A DNA stretch of 64,000 nucleotides from Halobacillus sp. Marseille-P3879 (GTDB taxonomy: Bacteria; Bacillota; Bacilli; Bacillales; Halobacillaceae), in NCBI RefSeq assembly GCF_900240285.1, contig NZ_OESS01000001.1, positions 744,001 through 808,000 on the forward strand. Direction: 5' to 3'. Shown here one piece after another: positions 41,284 to 49,906 of this stretch (position 1 is its first letter; every line of letters starts with the position of its first letter). Below the pieces are notes generated by a model that had not been told where the DNA came from, made no database searches, and saw nothing but the letters and a program-made list of their open reading frames with translations. Made by a program: the position numbers and the translations under genes.

Positions 41284-42603
41284 CTACCTCCTTGGCCATC
41301 CATTTGGCTTTTTATTTTTCTCCACATTTTCTAGCGTTTTTCCCGGGGGAATACGATATAACCTGCTCTTAAGGCCGTAAATTTTTTGAGAAGACCATAG
41401 TCCGTGATGTCCTGAAAAAAGATAACTGACTAAACAGGCCACCAAAAAGAACTCCAGTCCTTTTCCGTCAAACATCTCCATCGCTAAAAGGAATGCGGCC
41501 AAAGGGGTGTTGGCCCCTGCACAAAAGGCCGAAATTAATCCTAGGGCTGCAAGAAAAGACAGGGGCAAGTCAACAAAGGCATGTAAAGCATTGCCCAGTG
41601 TGGCACCAATGAAAAATAAAGGAATTGCTTCCCCGCCAACAAATCCGCTGCCTAAAGTTACCGCCGTAAATACCAGCTTCGCCAGGAAGGCAAAGGGAGG
41701 AACGTCCTCCTGAAAAGATTGTTCAAGCATCTGTAATCCCCGGCCGTTATAATCTTGGGACCCCGCGAGGAGTGTGAGTCCTACAACAATCAGTCCTCCC
41801 ACGAAGGCTCGTTTCACATGATTTTTATTAAAAAGTTTCTCAGAAATATTCTGGATTCCGTTCCTCAGCTGACAGTAGCATACGCTAACCAGGCTGAATA
41901 TGACAGCTAATAGAATCACCTTCATAAAAGTAATCATCGATCCTTCCGGCACGCTCTGGAGGATGAATGATTCGTGCTCATGTCCCCATGCTGCCGTCGT
42001 TACATAGTGGCCGACGAAGCTTGCCGTCAGACAAGGAACAAATGCTTCCAATCTCAGTTTTCCTAATGCCGTCATTTCCATGCCAAATACAGCACCGGTG
42101 ATGGGTGCCCCGAAGGCAGCTCCAAAGCCGGCGCTTATTCCGCTCATCAGCAGCGTTTTTCTGTCCAGTTTGTTTAACTTAAAGAATTTATTGACGGTAG
42201 CCGCTACACTGCCGCCCATCTGGATAGCTGCGCCTTCCCTGCCCGTTGATCCGCCAAACAGAACGGTTATAAAGGTACCGAGATAGACGATTCCCCCCAT
42301 CCGCCGCGGCACTTCTTTTTTCCCATGAATGGAATCGATCACCAGATTATTTAATTCCGCCGTGTCATTTAAGGTGTTATTCAGAAACACCTTGCCGTAG
42401 TTCATATACACATATCCTATGAGAGCTCCTCCAAGGGGGAGGAAGTAGATGAGCCAATCTCTTTTTAACCGAACCTCATCTCCAAGAAAATCGTTCACTT
42501 CTAAAAGGAAAGTGGTTGCCGAGCCGACGATTAAACCAATTATGCTCCCGAAGAAGATCCATAATCCCAGAATTGAAAAGAAGTTTTTATACTTTAGAAG
42601 CAT
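41284..42603 (-). CDS. ClC-family chloride channel/transporter
   Basis: A 439-residue, about 11-helix ClC protein. The filter motif GSTGREGAAIQMGG is present (the usual GREGP has Ala for Pro), as are GAAFGAPITGAVFGMEM and GSGFVGGEAIPLF. It moves chloride, probably with protons, useful for salt or acid stress. Starts behind AGGTGATTGG; no CBS domains. Confidence 0.9.
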   Translation of the reverse strand: MLLKYKNFFSILGLWIFFGSIIGLIVGSATTFLLEVNDFLGDEVRLKRDWLIYFLPLGGALIGYVYMNYGKVFLNNTLNDTAELNNLVIDSIHGKKEVPRRMGGIVYLGTFITVLFGGSTGREGAAIQMGGSVAATVNKFFKLNKLDRKTLLMSGISAGFGAAFGAPITGAVFGMEMTALGKLRLEAFVPCLTASFVGHYVTTAAWGHEHESFILQSVPEGSMITFMKVILLAVIFSLVSVCYCQLRNGIQNISEKLFNKNHVKRAFVGGLIVVGLTLLAGSQDYNGRGLQMLEQSFQEDVPPFAFLAKLVFTAVTLGSGFVGGEAIPLFFIGATLGNALHAFVDLPLSFLAALGLISAFCAGANTPLAAFLLAMEMFDGKGLEFFLVACLVSYLFSGHHGLWSSQKIYGLKSRLYRIPPGKTLENVEKNKKPNGWPRR

Positions 42604-42738
42604 CCACCAATCACCTCATTTGCATCTAGTGGGAATGTCGGTTCTAGTTTTGCCTAATGGAATAGAATTATGAAAACATGGGTGGAATAAATGGGGGTTA
42701 GAGACTGCGATTTCGAAGATCTGGGCCAGGCATAGGAT

Positions 42739-42831
42739 GACCGAGAAGGAATTGATTTAGCTATGCAGAAAGGATAGAAGTTTGGTCGTCCAAACGCACA
42801 AATTACCGATGCTTTTATGGAAGCTTATAAT
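42739..42831 (+). pseudogene. Resolvase fragment cut by a Tn3-type end
   Basis: Translation DREGIDLAMQKG, stop, KFGRPNAQITDAFMEAYN matches the hinge and DNA-binding start of a serine resolvase. It contains a TAG and ends exactly where the 38-bp terminal repeat begins, as if interrupted by transposon insertion. Confidence 0.7.
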
Positions 42832-42869
42832 GGGGTAGCATCAGGAAAATGCGTATTTACAACGCTAAG
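42832..42869 (+). mobile_element. Tn3-family 38-bp terminal inverted repeat (solo end A)
   Basis: GGGGTAGCATCAGGAAAATG...ACGCTAAG, 38 bp, of the Tn1546 type. Its partner in inverted orientation was not found. Confidence 0.75.
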
Positions 42870-42914
42870 CATATCAATTTCCCTTTACACATCCAACACC
42901 ATGTTTTATCTGCT

Positions 42915-42976
42915 TTATCTCGAAAGTGAGTCTTCTACTTAAGGGCAGTTATCTGGAAGACTTGAATTTAAGATAA
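42915..42976 (+). repeat. Island repeat copy 1 (both arms, core lost)
   Basis: Left arm TTATCTCGAAAGTGAGTCTTC and its complement GAAGACTTGAATTTAAGATAA, with only AAGGGCAG between them. It lies inside the block shared with copy 2. No gene in 42604-43429. Confidence 0.75.
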
Positions 42977-43429
42977 TCACCAATTTTGAAACTAAACTGT
43001 ATTGAATTCGTATGTATAATATTGAGGTTTTAAATAGAGGAACAAGGAAGGTAATTGAAATTCTATAATGGAGATGCTAAATCGTCTGTGAATAATGGAA
43101 ATCAGCATAAACCAAAGAGGGGAATTGTAACACAAGGGCAATTGCTTGGTTCGTTCACAAGCGTTTTTAGACTTATATTATTTAAGGGTGTAGTAGTAAA
43201 ACGTTTTAATCAGGAGGTATTAAAGTTTTTACTTGTAACTACTCAACTATCAATTTGGTAAGGTGTATTGCGTTGAGACAATAGAATTGTGAATGATTAT
43301 AAAATTCTAAATCACTTAAAGTGTTATATTCACGATATATTTCCTGAATTTAATTTAATCCTATGTGTACTAATAAATGGAAAAATATGGTATATTAAAC
43401 TTGTAAATTACATATAGGAGGAAGATGTT

Positions 43430-44188
43430 ATGTTAAAAAAGTCCTTGTTCGTTTTATTAGCTATGATTTTGGTTTTTTCGACAGTAAGTCCTTATACTGC
43501 GCTCGCTCAAAAGGGAGGAACAAGTCAACCAACACAAAAATTAATTAAGGAAGCAGATGATGAAGTAATTTATCAATTAGCTATCGATGAAAAGACTTAC
43601 GAATTTCATGAAAGAGTTAAGGAAGTAGGTAATAACAAAGAGAAAGTGAAAATAAAAAAGTATGAATTGGTGGGAGATAAAAAGAAACTAGTAGATACGG
43701 AGGTTCAATTTATTGAAGATGATGGAGAAGACATAAAAGTCACAGATGATAGTAAGAAAGAGATTACAAGTGTACCATCCAACCCAGAGGAGAATAGTGG
43801 TTTAGTAAGTGCTGCTTCGTATGTAACAAGTTCAGGAGGTTCTTATGTGGCCGATATTAGATGGAAACAGTACTCAGATGGTGATGCTGTGGCTATTATT
43901 CCTACGGATCACAAATTTACTAGGACCACTAATTATAAGTATAGAGACTTTAGGGCAGCAGCAAATAACGTGAGGTCGGCTGAATATGACATTATATCCC
44001 TGGGGATTACTGGTCTTCTCGACGCAGTAGTAGCTGCCGTAAGAGGTGGAGATTTGCTCTCATGGACAGTTGCTAAAAGGATAGCGGGTAAGTTTGCTAA
44101 GGCTATCCCTGGAGTTGGAACGATTTGGACAATAATTACTTATAGTCAAAAGGTAAATGCAGCACATAGAGAATTTAATCAGATTTAA
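43430..44188 (+). CDS. Secreted protein, toxin/bacteriocin-like
   Basis: A 252-residue protein with a type I signal peptide (MLKKSLFVLLAMILVFSTVS...TALA). It has a charged middle and a C-terminal glycine/alanine-rich amphipathic hydrophobic segment (LLDAVVAAVRGGDLLSWTVAKR, AIPGVGTIWTIITY). This tail suggests membrane insertion as in pore-forming bacteriocins. No family certain. A small membrane protein follows in the same direction, as an immunity protein would. ATG follows AGGAGGAAG. Confidence 0.6.
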   Translation: MLKKSLFVLLAMILVFSTVSPYTALAQKGGTSQPTQKLIKEADDEVIYQLAIDEKTYEFHERVKEVGNNKEKVKIKKYELVGDKKKLVDTEVQFIEDDGEDIKVTDDSKKEITSVPSNPEENSGLVSAASYVTSSGGSYVADIRWKQYSDGDAVAIIPTDHKFTRTTNYKYRDFRAAANNVRSAEYDIISLGITGLLDAVVAAVRGGDLLSWTVAKRIAGKFAKAIPGVGTIWTIITYSQKVNAAHREFNQI

Positions 44189-44256
44189 AATTAAGTAGTT
44201 GGGGCTATACAGTAGTTCCGACTACTTTGCTATTATAAGGAAAAGGAGTTGATGAG

Positions 44257-44574
44257 TTGGGACACTTAGTTATTGGGGTAATATTAATAATTACGTATTT
44301 ACTTATAGTGCTTATTCTCTCTAAAAACGTTAGTGGGAAACTTAGATTAAAAACTGACGATAATTTAATTAAGAAATTTCCAGTGTGGCTTTTGGTGTTT
44401 GCTCTCTCATTGGTCTTTTTAACTCTATCTAAAGTATTAAATACTACTGGTGGATTAGTTTTTGAATTTGCTACTTATTTGATGGGTGTAATTATTATAT
44501 GCGGTATAATTCTTTACGTTTTAGTTCGCCCTCTAAATCGAAAAGTGTATCAATCAATTACAAGTCGATTATAA
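44257..44574 (+). CDS. Small membrane protein, possible immunity partner
   Basis: A 105-residue protein with three hydrophobic helices and basic loops, TTG start 8 nt after AAAGGAG. It lies 68 bp after the secreted protein and before repeat copy 3. The immunity role is inferred from its position and size. Confidence 0.55.
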   Translation: MGHLVIGVILIITYLLIVLILSKNVSGKLRLKTDDNLIKKFPVWLLVFALSLVFLTLSKVLNTTGGLVFEFATYLMGVIIICGIILYVLVRPLNRKVYQSITSRL

Positions 44575-44900
44575 AGGTTAGCTGTCAAAAATAGTTAGTT
44601 ATGTGTTTTAGCACTCTAAAAGGAGTGCTTTTTTATTGTGTTTTTTTATGGAATGTCTTATTATCTATTCTTAAAGTAATGGGGACTTTAAATGGATTGA
44701 TTGTCTCTGATTAATAAAAAACGACATTAAATTTTTCCAGTGAAATGATGGTTGAAGATGATCATTTTCGTACCATTAACTATTTCTATATTATTGTTGG
44801 CTTTGAAAGTCGGAAATACAGAACAAGGAAAATAATAATATACAATTTACTTTTTTTCAGCAATGCAAGGTAATAGTAGTGACTTGTACTAAAGTGATAT

Positions 44901-44980
44901 TATCTTGACTTCAAGTCTTACATAATCGGGAGCGATAGTTGCATAGTGGCTATCGCTTATTGTTCTAACGGATCAGGTTA
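44901..44980 (+). repeat. Island repeat copy 2 in order (arm + core)
   Basis: TATCTTGACTTCAAGTCTTA arm, then core AGCGATAG/CTATCGCT and ACGGATCAGGTTA tail. About 330 bp after the 44574 stop. Confidence 0.8.
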
Positions 44981-45062
44981 CTACCCTTCAAAACATTGAT
45001 GTAGACCTATATGTATATAATAAAAGGAGTAAAACTCTAATCGTAGAAATTAATAACCAATG

Positions 45063-45206
45063 TTACTGTTTAATTTGGCCATTGTTTTTTAAAACTTGTT
45101 CTTTTGCAATTTGATACACTTCTTTTTCTGAATTGTTTTTGTTAGCTATTACATTGGTTTGATAAATTTTTCCCTTGATTGTTACTTTGATTATATACTC
45201 GTACAT
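45063..45206 (-). CDS. BA3454-family small stress-response protein
   Basis: A 47-residue protein, MYEYIIKVTIKGKIYQTNVIA then NSEKEVYQIAKEQVLKN, matching the BA3454 pattern of one beta hairpin and one helix. ATG 45206 follows GGAAGGAGGAAG. Function unknown. Confidence 0.75.
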   Translation of the reverse strand: MYEYIIKVTIKGKIYQTNVIANKNNSEKEVYQIAKEQVLKNNGQIKQ

Positions 45207-45357
45207 TTTGTTCTTCCTCCTTCCTTGATACTTATATTGTAAATGTGATTTTTTAAGTTTTGATAGATTTTACGTAAAGGTTTATTGAAAATTACCGTCC
45301 AAAGTGTGATCTTTTTATAAAAGAAGTTCGTTCATTGTATAAAATAAGAGTGTGTTT

Positions 45358-45528
45358 TTATGTTTTGTACATTCCACATTCCTTTTTAGGTATCTTAATT
45401 CGGGAAATGCCAAATTTTTGATCTGGCTTTAACTGTTGATTAAGTCGAAGGCAGAAATAGTAAGAATCGACTTCGGTTACCACGTAATAAGGGGAGCCTT
45501 TAAAACAAATCACTTTATTCAAAATCAT
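45358..45528 (-). CDS. Small hypothetical protein
   Basis: A 56-residue protein (MILNKVICFKGSPYYVVTEVD, then SRIKIPKKECGMY), beta-rich. ATG 45528 follows GGAGAAAGGG. No family recognised. The next 700 bp hold a frameshifted remnant (about 45889-46012, MIKVKFG then NIADGKIIHFAIGD) and a micro-ORF. Confidence 0.5.
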   Translation of the reverse strand: MILNKVICFKGSPYYVVTEVDSYYFCLRLNQQLKPDQKFGISRIKIPKKECGMYKT

Positions 45529-46126
45529 CACCCTTTCTCCTAAATAACAATTCATTATATGCAAATCTCTTTCTGTTATAATCTCTACCTTCCCAGATCA
45601 AAAAAAGTAGGGTCTTGAATATATAACCTTTAATTTGATGGGTATAAAGTTATGAGGTAGTGAAGATAAGCCGAAAATTATCCTATATAGGTACATTAAT
45701 CAATTTCATGGATTCACTAATCGTTTTGATCATACTAAACATTATTAATGGAAATCTATACCTTCTACAGAACATCTATTCAAATGTCATAAAATAACAA
45801 ATTTGAGCGATTGTTCAATTTGGAAGACCGTTTTTTATTTACGAGTAAGTAGAGGTAAAATATAAGAAGTGAAAAGGTGGTATAAAAAATGATTAAAGTG
45901 AAATTCGGAATATAGCAGATGGAAAAATAATTCATTTTGCTATAGGGGATCATGTGAGGCAAGGTTTCGGACAGGAATTTGAGTGCTCGATGATTTACTT
46001 ATTAAAGCAATAGAGAAATCTACGGTTTAATTCAGTTTAAGAAAAACCTTCTTTTTTCAGTAAAGCTTAACTGGCAGGCAGCCTCACAAGCCGATATAAT
46101 GGTTGTAGAATAAAAAACAAAGGGTG

Positions 46127-46200
46127 ATGATGGCTATGATGCCTTATATTGCAGCAAATCATGCAAAGTCTATTGGTTAGACGGGCGATGCTTTGCATGA
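46127..46200 (+). other. Micro-ORF overlapping a hairpin
   Basis: A 17-codon ORF (MMAMMPYIAANHAKSIG) after AAAGGGTG and a TATAAT at 46095. It overlaps an inverted repeat CATGCAAAG/CTTTGCATG (46161-46200). It may be a leader of the gene at 46294. Confidence 0.3.
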
Positions 46201-46293
46201 GGTGATCATTCGCTTAGGATCGCTTTTACAACACTGACCACAGACTTTGTACCTTCCATTTATGTATGTAAGTAAAGAGAAGGGGCTGTCTGT

Positions 46294-46557
46294 ATGAATT
46301 ATGTAAAAGCTAACGAGGTCCTGCCGCAGGAGCTCATTGAAGAAATCCAGAGATATGTCCAGGGAAAGACTCTCTACATTCCAAAGCCGAAAGGTGCTTA
46401 TGAAAAATGGGGAGCTCGTTCTGGGGCGAAAGCTTTTATGAAAGAGCGCAATCTTTCGATAAAATCAGACTTTAAAGCTGGGATCTCCATCGATGAACTT
46501 ATGGAGAAGTACTATCTATCCGTAGAAACAATAAAGAAGATTGTTTATACGAAATAA
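46294..46557 (+). CDS. CD3324-family protein
   Basis: An 87-residue protein: NEVLPQELIEEIQRYVQGKTLYIP, WGARSGAK, ERN and a C-terminal putative HTH (ISIDELMEKYYLSVETIKKIV). This is the pattern of CD3324-type small DNA-binding-like proteins. ATG follows AGAAGGGG. Role unknown. Confidence 0.75.
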   Translation: MNYVKANEVLPQELIEEIQRYVQGKTLYIPKPKGAYEKWGARSGAKAFMKERNLSIKSDFKAGISIDELMEKYYLSVETIKKIVYTK

Positions 46558-46561
46558 AGTG

Positions 46562-46591
46562 GAAGACCTGCTGTCAGGGTCTTCTTTTTTA
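46562..46591 (+). terminator. Terminator
   Basis: GAAGACCTG/CAGGGTCTTC stem with one bulge and T6, 4 bp after the CD3324-like stop. Confidence 0.8.
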
Positions 46592-46684
46592 TGTCATTTT
46601 TAATTCTAAAGGAAAGTCTGCATAGGAGCTCTAGGGAATTTTTCGTAAACTTAAATGTATCACAAAAATAAAGGTGGAGTTTGT

Positions 46685-47320
46685 ATGGAACCGTTTTTGG
46701 CCCCTTATCAATATCATTTTCTAAAGTATCAAGGTCTTAAACTAGTGAATGCACGGATCAGCTCCACAGACACTAATGTCATCAAAGCGGTCCGGGGAAT
46801 AGTTGAGGACAGCATTTTGCATCAATTTCAGCATTGTGCGAAGGAAGAGATGCAGCTGGTGGAACGGATGAATGCTGTTAAGGATGAGCGTGAGGTTGAG
46901 CAAATATTAGCAGAGATGCATCCATTCATAATTCCTTTTCAAGCGACAGAAAAGCAGATCAAAAAGCTTTTTCCTAAAGTAAAAAAGCTTAAAGTCCCTG
47001 ATTTGGACGGTATGGATACAAAGCTGATCACATATCTTACGTGGTGGGACCCGGGTACCCATAAAAAGTTTATCGTCACAGTAAGGGAAGGAAAACTGTG
47101 GGGTGTGTATGGAACTTTTCAGAAAGCAGCACAGAAAGGGATTTGCTCGATTTGCGGGCGGTATGAAAAGACCGGGCTTTTCTTAGTGGAACGAAAGGGA
47201 AAAGAAATAGGTACGTACAAGAAAAAAGGAAATTATATTTGCAGTGATGGAGAGGCTTGTAATCAAAATCTGACTCGTCTTGATAAGCTGGATGAGTTTC
47301 TGTCTCATTTAAGTCGTTAA
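46685..47320 (+). CDS. FusB/FusC-type EF-G-binding protein
   Basis: A 211-residue protein with an N-terminal helical bundle and a C-terminal four-cysteine zinc finger (CSICG ... CSDGEACN). FusB-type proteins bind elongation factor G and release it from fusidic-acid-stalled ribosomes. Chromosomal copies in Bacilli may serve translation in general. ATG 46685 follows AAAGGTGGAG. Confidence 0.8.
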   Translation: MEPFLAPYQYHFLKYQGLKLVNARISSTDTNVIKAVRGIVEDSILHQFQHCAKEEMQLVERMNAVKDEREVEQILAEMHPFIIPFQATEKQIKKLFPKVKKLKVPDLDGMDTKLITYLTWWDPGTHKKFIVTVREGKLWGVYGTFQKAAQKGICSICGRYEKTGLFLVERKGKEIGTYKKKGNYICSDGEACNQNLTRLDKLDEFLSHLSR

Positions 47321-47566
47321 ATGTTTGATTATTTAGAAGCAATTAAATTCGATCGAAAAATTGGTGAATTGCATTAAGTCAATCAAAAAAGCTGAAGGTA
47401 TCTACATGTAAGAGTATACTCCTTTTGAAAGGGAAGATATTGTAATTAACGGTTATGATTAGACAATAAGATGAATGATGACTTACATTAAAAGAATTGA
47501 TGATGGCTGGACCACTATTTGGGGAGAATGTTGCATTTGGAATAGTTGCAGGTTGTTTGTTTAGAT

Positions 47567-47604
47567 GGGGTGGCGTCAGGAAAATGCGGATTTACAACGC
47601 TAAG
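47567..47604 (+). mobile_element. Tn3-family 38-bp terminal inverted repeat (solo end B)
   Basis: GGGGTGGCGTCAGGAAAATG...ACGCTAAG, differing from end A at 3 of 38 positions and in the same orientation. Related sequence follows both ends (CCAACACCAT, then the arms of copies 1 and 3). Confidence 0.8.
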
Positions 47605-47708
47605 TATCATTTTTCTTTTCCTTTTGGTGTTTTAGGTAAGTAAAGTACGGTTTTGGACACTAATTTCAAATACAGATTGTAGTGTTCCAACACCATAATT
47701 TATCTGCT

Positions 47709-47770
47709 ATATCTTGAAATCGATCTTCTAGTATAGGGCAGCATTAGTTGAAGACTTGAATTCGAGATAA
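47709..47770 (+). repeat. Island repeat copy 3 (both arms, core lost)
   Basis: ATATCTTGAAATCGATCTTC and TTGAAGACTTGAATTCGAGA with TATAGGGCAG between; the right arm is the best copy of the arm consensus. Confidence 0.8.
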
Positions 47771-47856
47771 GGCTAGTTTTGAAACTAAATTGGGTTAGTA
47801 TCGTATGTGAAATAAGAGCACTGATTTTTGGTGGAATTAGAGAGTGGGAAGTACTG

Positions 47857-48079
47857 GTGAAAATACTTAGAATGATTTTGGCGACTGTTGTAGTAGCTTC
47901 TATGTAGTTATGGTTTGATCACTGGAAAAACTGGATTAATAATACCTTATGTTTTGCTATTACTGGGTGGATTACTTCTTGTTATGGGGATTACTGAATT
48001 TCAAAAACGAAAACCAATCGCTTTCACAGCTTTACTTGCAGCTGGATTTAGTTTTTTTGTTGGTATTTATACTTTATAA
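47857..48079 (+). pseudogene. DUF3953 small membrane protein, frameshifted
   Basis: GTG 47857 starts VKILRMILATVVVAS, which meets a TAG. A one-base shift gives YGLITGKTGLIIPYVLLLLG and on to FFVGIYTL, the typical DUF3953 two-helix protein of about 75 residues. One insertion breaks it. Confidence 0.75.
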
Positions 48080-48132
48080 AGCAAGTGAAAAATGTTTATA
48101 ATTTATGTTCTGTAATATTGGAGGGTGTCATC

Positions 48133-48315
48133 TTGAGGACTTATTCAATTCTGTTTATTGTTGTTTTTTTAATGCATACCATAACCCTGGTAAATGTAAC
48201 GATATTTAATGGGGAGTGGAACGGGTTTGTGTTGCTCTTTTCTAATATCTTATTTCTGATTGCTGTTTTCTATTTTGGAGTAGAATATCGAGCAAATAGA
48301 AAAACTGAAGCTTAG
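48133..48315 (+). CDS. Small two-helix membrane protein
   Basis: A 60-residue hydrophobic protein (RTYSILFIVVFLMHTITLV, then FVLLFSNILFLIAVFYFG). TTG 48133 follows GGAGGG. Followed at once by a repeat copy. Unknown function. Confidence 0.5.
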   Translation: MRTYSILFIVVFLMHTITLVNVTIFNGEWNGFVLLFSNILFLIAVFYFGVEYRANRKTEA

Positions 48316-48422
48316 ATGTCTCGAACACAAGCCTTTCGTTAACGGGAGCGATTGTTCATTATGAGCAATTTCGCATTTTTGGCTAATGGGGAGAATAGTT
48401 GAATACTCAGTTTCGAAATAAT
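48316..48422 (+). repeat. Island repeat copy 4 (arm + core + tail)
   Basis: GTCTCGAACACAAGCCTT arm, core GCGATTG/CAATTTCGC, TAATGGGGAGAATAG tail and a decayed second arm; begins at the stop of the 48315 gene. A lone right arm (GAAGACTTGAATTCGAGAT) lies at 48498-48516. Confidence 0.75.
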
Positions 48423-48519
48423 AAACTAATTTTGCTTGGTGTCGTATAGCCCATGGCATAGCTAATTTAGCTTAACTTAACTAACTAGCAGGAGTGGGAA
48501 GACTTGAATTCGAGATGAT

Positions 48520-48555
48520 AAATAAGCAACTTGCTAAGACTCAAGTTGCTTATTT
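48520..48555. terminator. Bidirectional hairpin terminator
   Basis: Perfect 14-bp stem AAATAAGCAACTTG/CAAGTTGCTTATTT, 8-nt loop, with A/T flanks; it ends the minus-strand pair at 48603-49320. Confidence 0.85.
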
Positions 48556-48602
48556 AATAATAATCCTTATTAAGTTACATTTCTCTTATCAATAAACTAT
48601 AA

Positions 48603-48773
48603 CTATTTTTCTGATATAGATGTTCTGTTATTGGTTTGTCTTATCAATTCAATAAGTATTAAGAGAAAAACAATGGCCATTATTGTACCATCAAAGTAAC
48701 TATGGTTTAAAAAATTTAAGACTGATACATAAACAGATAAAATCATGGAAACAATTAGTAATAATTTTCGCAA
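48603..48773 (-). CDS. Small membrane protein, possible immunity partner
   Basis: A 56-residue protein with two hydrophobic helices (KLLLIVSMILSVYVSVLNF and IMAIVFLLILIELI) and polar ends. TTG 48773 follows ATAAGGGGTGAG, 40 bp after the secreted-protein stop. By analogy with the pair at 43430-44574 it could protect the producer. Confidence 0.55.
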   Translation of the reverse strand: MRKLLLIVSMILSVYVSVLNFLNHSYFDGTIMAIVFLLILIELIRQTNNRTSISEK

Positions 48774-48813
48774 ATTCTCACCCCTTATCTTTAATCCAAA
48801 GATGTGTCTTTTT

Positions 48814-49320
48814 TTATATTATCGCGTATACAATCCCTTGGGCAATATAACCACAGCTAGTAGCAACCCAGTCCCAAACGTATGGCTTTAAAGAATTAGC
48901 AACGTTAGTTTTAACTTCATCTAAAGGCCCCATTAAAATATATGTATTCCAAATACCTACCCATTTTGCCTCACTAACATCACTTTTAAGGGCTTTAGGG
49001 AAAGCTTTGTATATTTTTTTGGGTAGTTTTGATTTGACATAACTTTTACCAAAATGTTTGGTAAGCTTTAGAAGTAGAGTACCTCCTGCCATTGTTGTAA
49101 ATTCGCCATTATCTACTCTTGGGGCTTCCAAATTAATTTCATGGGCTGTTTCCTGAATTATTTTATCCATTTCTTCTTTACTTAATTTTTCTTCACTTTG
49201 TAGTTCGGCATCTTGATTTACAGTTGCACTAACTGAAGGCGCTGATGCAGAGAATAAAATTACAGCGGCACAAAAAATAGAAATTATTATTCTCCAATTA
49301 CCGTTAATTATTTTCTTCAT
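48814..49320 (-). CDS. Secreted small protein, toxin/bacteriocin-like
   Basis: A 168-residue protein. Signal peptide IIISIFCAAVILFSASAPSVSA, an acidic propeptide-like stretch, then a basic, aromatic C-terminal domain (LLLKLTKHFGKSYVKSKLPKKI, YVWDWVATSCGYIAQGIVYAII). The layout, acidic pro-region plus cationic hydrophobic tail, suits an antibacterial protein. ATG 49320 follows AGGGAGGAA. Confidence 0.6.
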   Translation of the reverse strand: MKKIINGNWRIIISIFCAAVILFSASAPSVSATVNQDAELQSEEKLSKEEMDKIIQETAHEINLEAPRVDNGEFTTMAGGTLLLKLTKHFGKSYVKSKLPKKIYKAFPKALKSDVSEAKWVGIWNTYILMGPLDEVKTNVANSLKPYVWDWVATSCGYIAQGIVYAII

Positions 49321-49554
49321 TATTATTCCTCCCTATAATATATTTACAAAAAACATAATAGAAATACCATGAACCGTGTCCAACCTTACTATATTTCATA
49401 GAATTTTTCATCGAATTTATGTAAAATAAGGAAAAATATACTATTTTTGTTTTTATAATTTTTACCACGGTATCTTATATACTATTTTTAGTAAAAGGTG
49501 AAGATTACTAAATAATCATAGAGCCCCACTTCTATAAATATGTTGGTAATAGAA

Positions 49555-49600
49555 CCTTGAAACTGAGTCTTAAACAAACGGGGATCGATTGCTCAATATC
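49555..49600 (+). repeat. Island repeat copy 5
   Basis: CCTTGAAACTGAGTCTTAAA arm and CGGGGATCGATTGCTCAATA core start; the right half is lost. Confidence 0.7.
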
Positions 49601-49624
49601 AATAATTGTAGAAGGAGGTGAAGG

Positions 49625-49699
49625 TTGAGAAATAAACAAGTTATGTTCTGAAGTAAAATAGCTGTGATTCTAGTATTGGTATGGCTCTTCTTAAAGTAA
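49625..49699 (+). pseudogene. Remnant of a tiny membrane peptide
   Basis: TTG start after GGAGGTGAAGG reads RNKQVMF, a TGA, then SKIAVILVLVWLFLK: a 24-residue one-helix peptide with an internal stop. Confidence 0.3.
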
Positions 49700-49735
49700 T
49701 ACATAAACAATTTAGAATTTTATAAGCGAAGGAAA

Positions 49736-49806
49736 ATATCTCGAAATCAAGTCTTATAAAAACGGGGGCTATCCTTGAATAAAAGGGGTAGTGCTCTTTG
49801 CTTTTA
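49736..49806 (+). repeat. Island repeat copy 6
   Basis: ATATCTCGAAATCAAGTCTT arm, then GGGGGCTATCC/GGGGTAGTGCTC core with T-rich tail. Confidence 0.75.
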
Positions 49807-49906
49807 GAGGACCAGATTGTGGAATATGGAAGGAATTATTAGAGAGTAAATCGAAACTTAAGTTAATGGTACAAGATCATAAGGTGCTAAAATTGAGGTG
49901 TTATCA

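Noticed and set aside
43055..43261. 68-codon plus-strand frame before the secreted gene
   Set aside because: No recognised motif and poor codon pattern; treated as non-coding.
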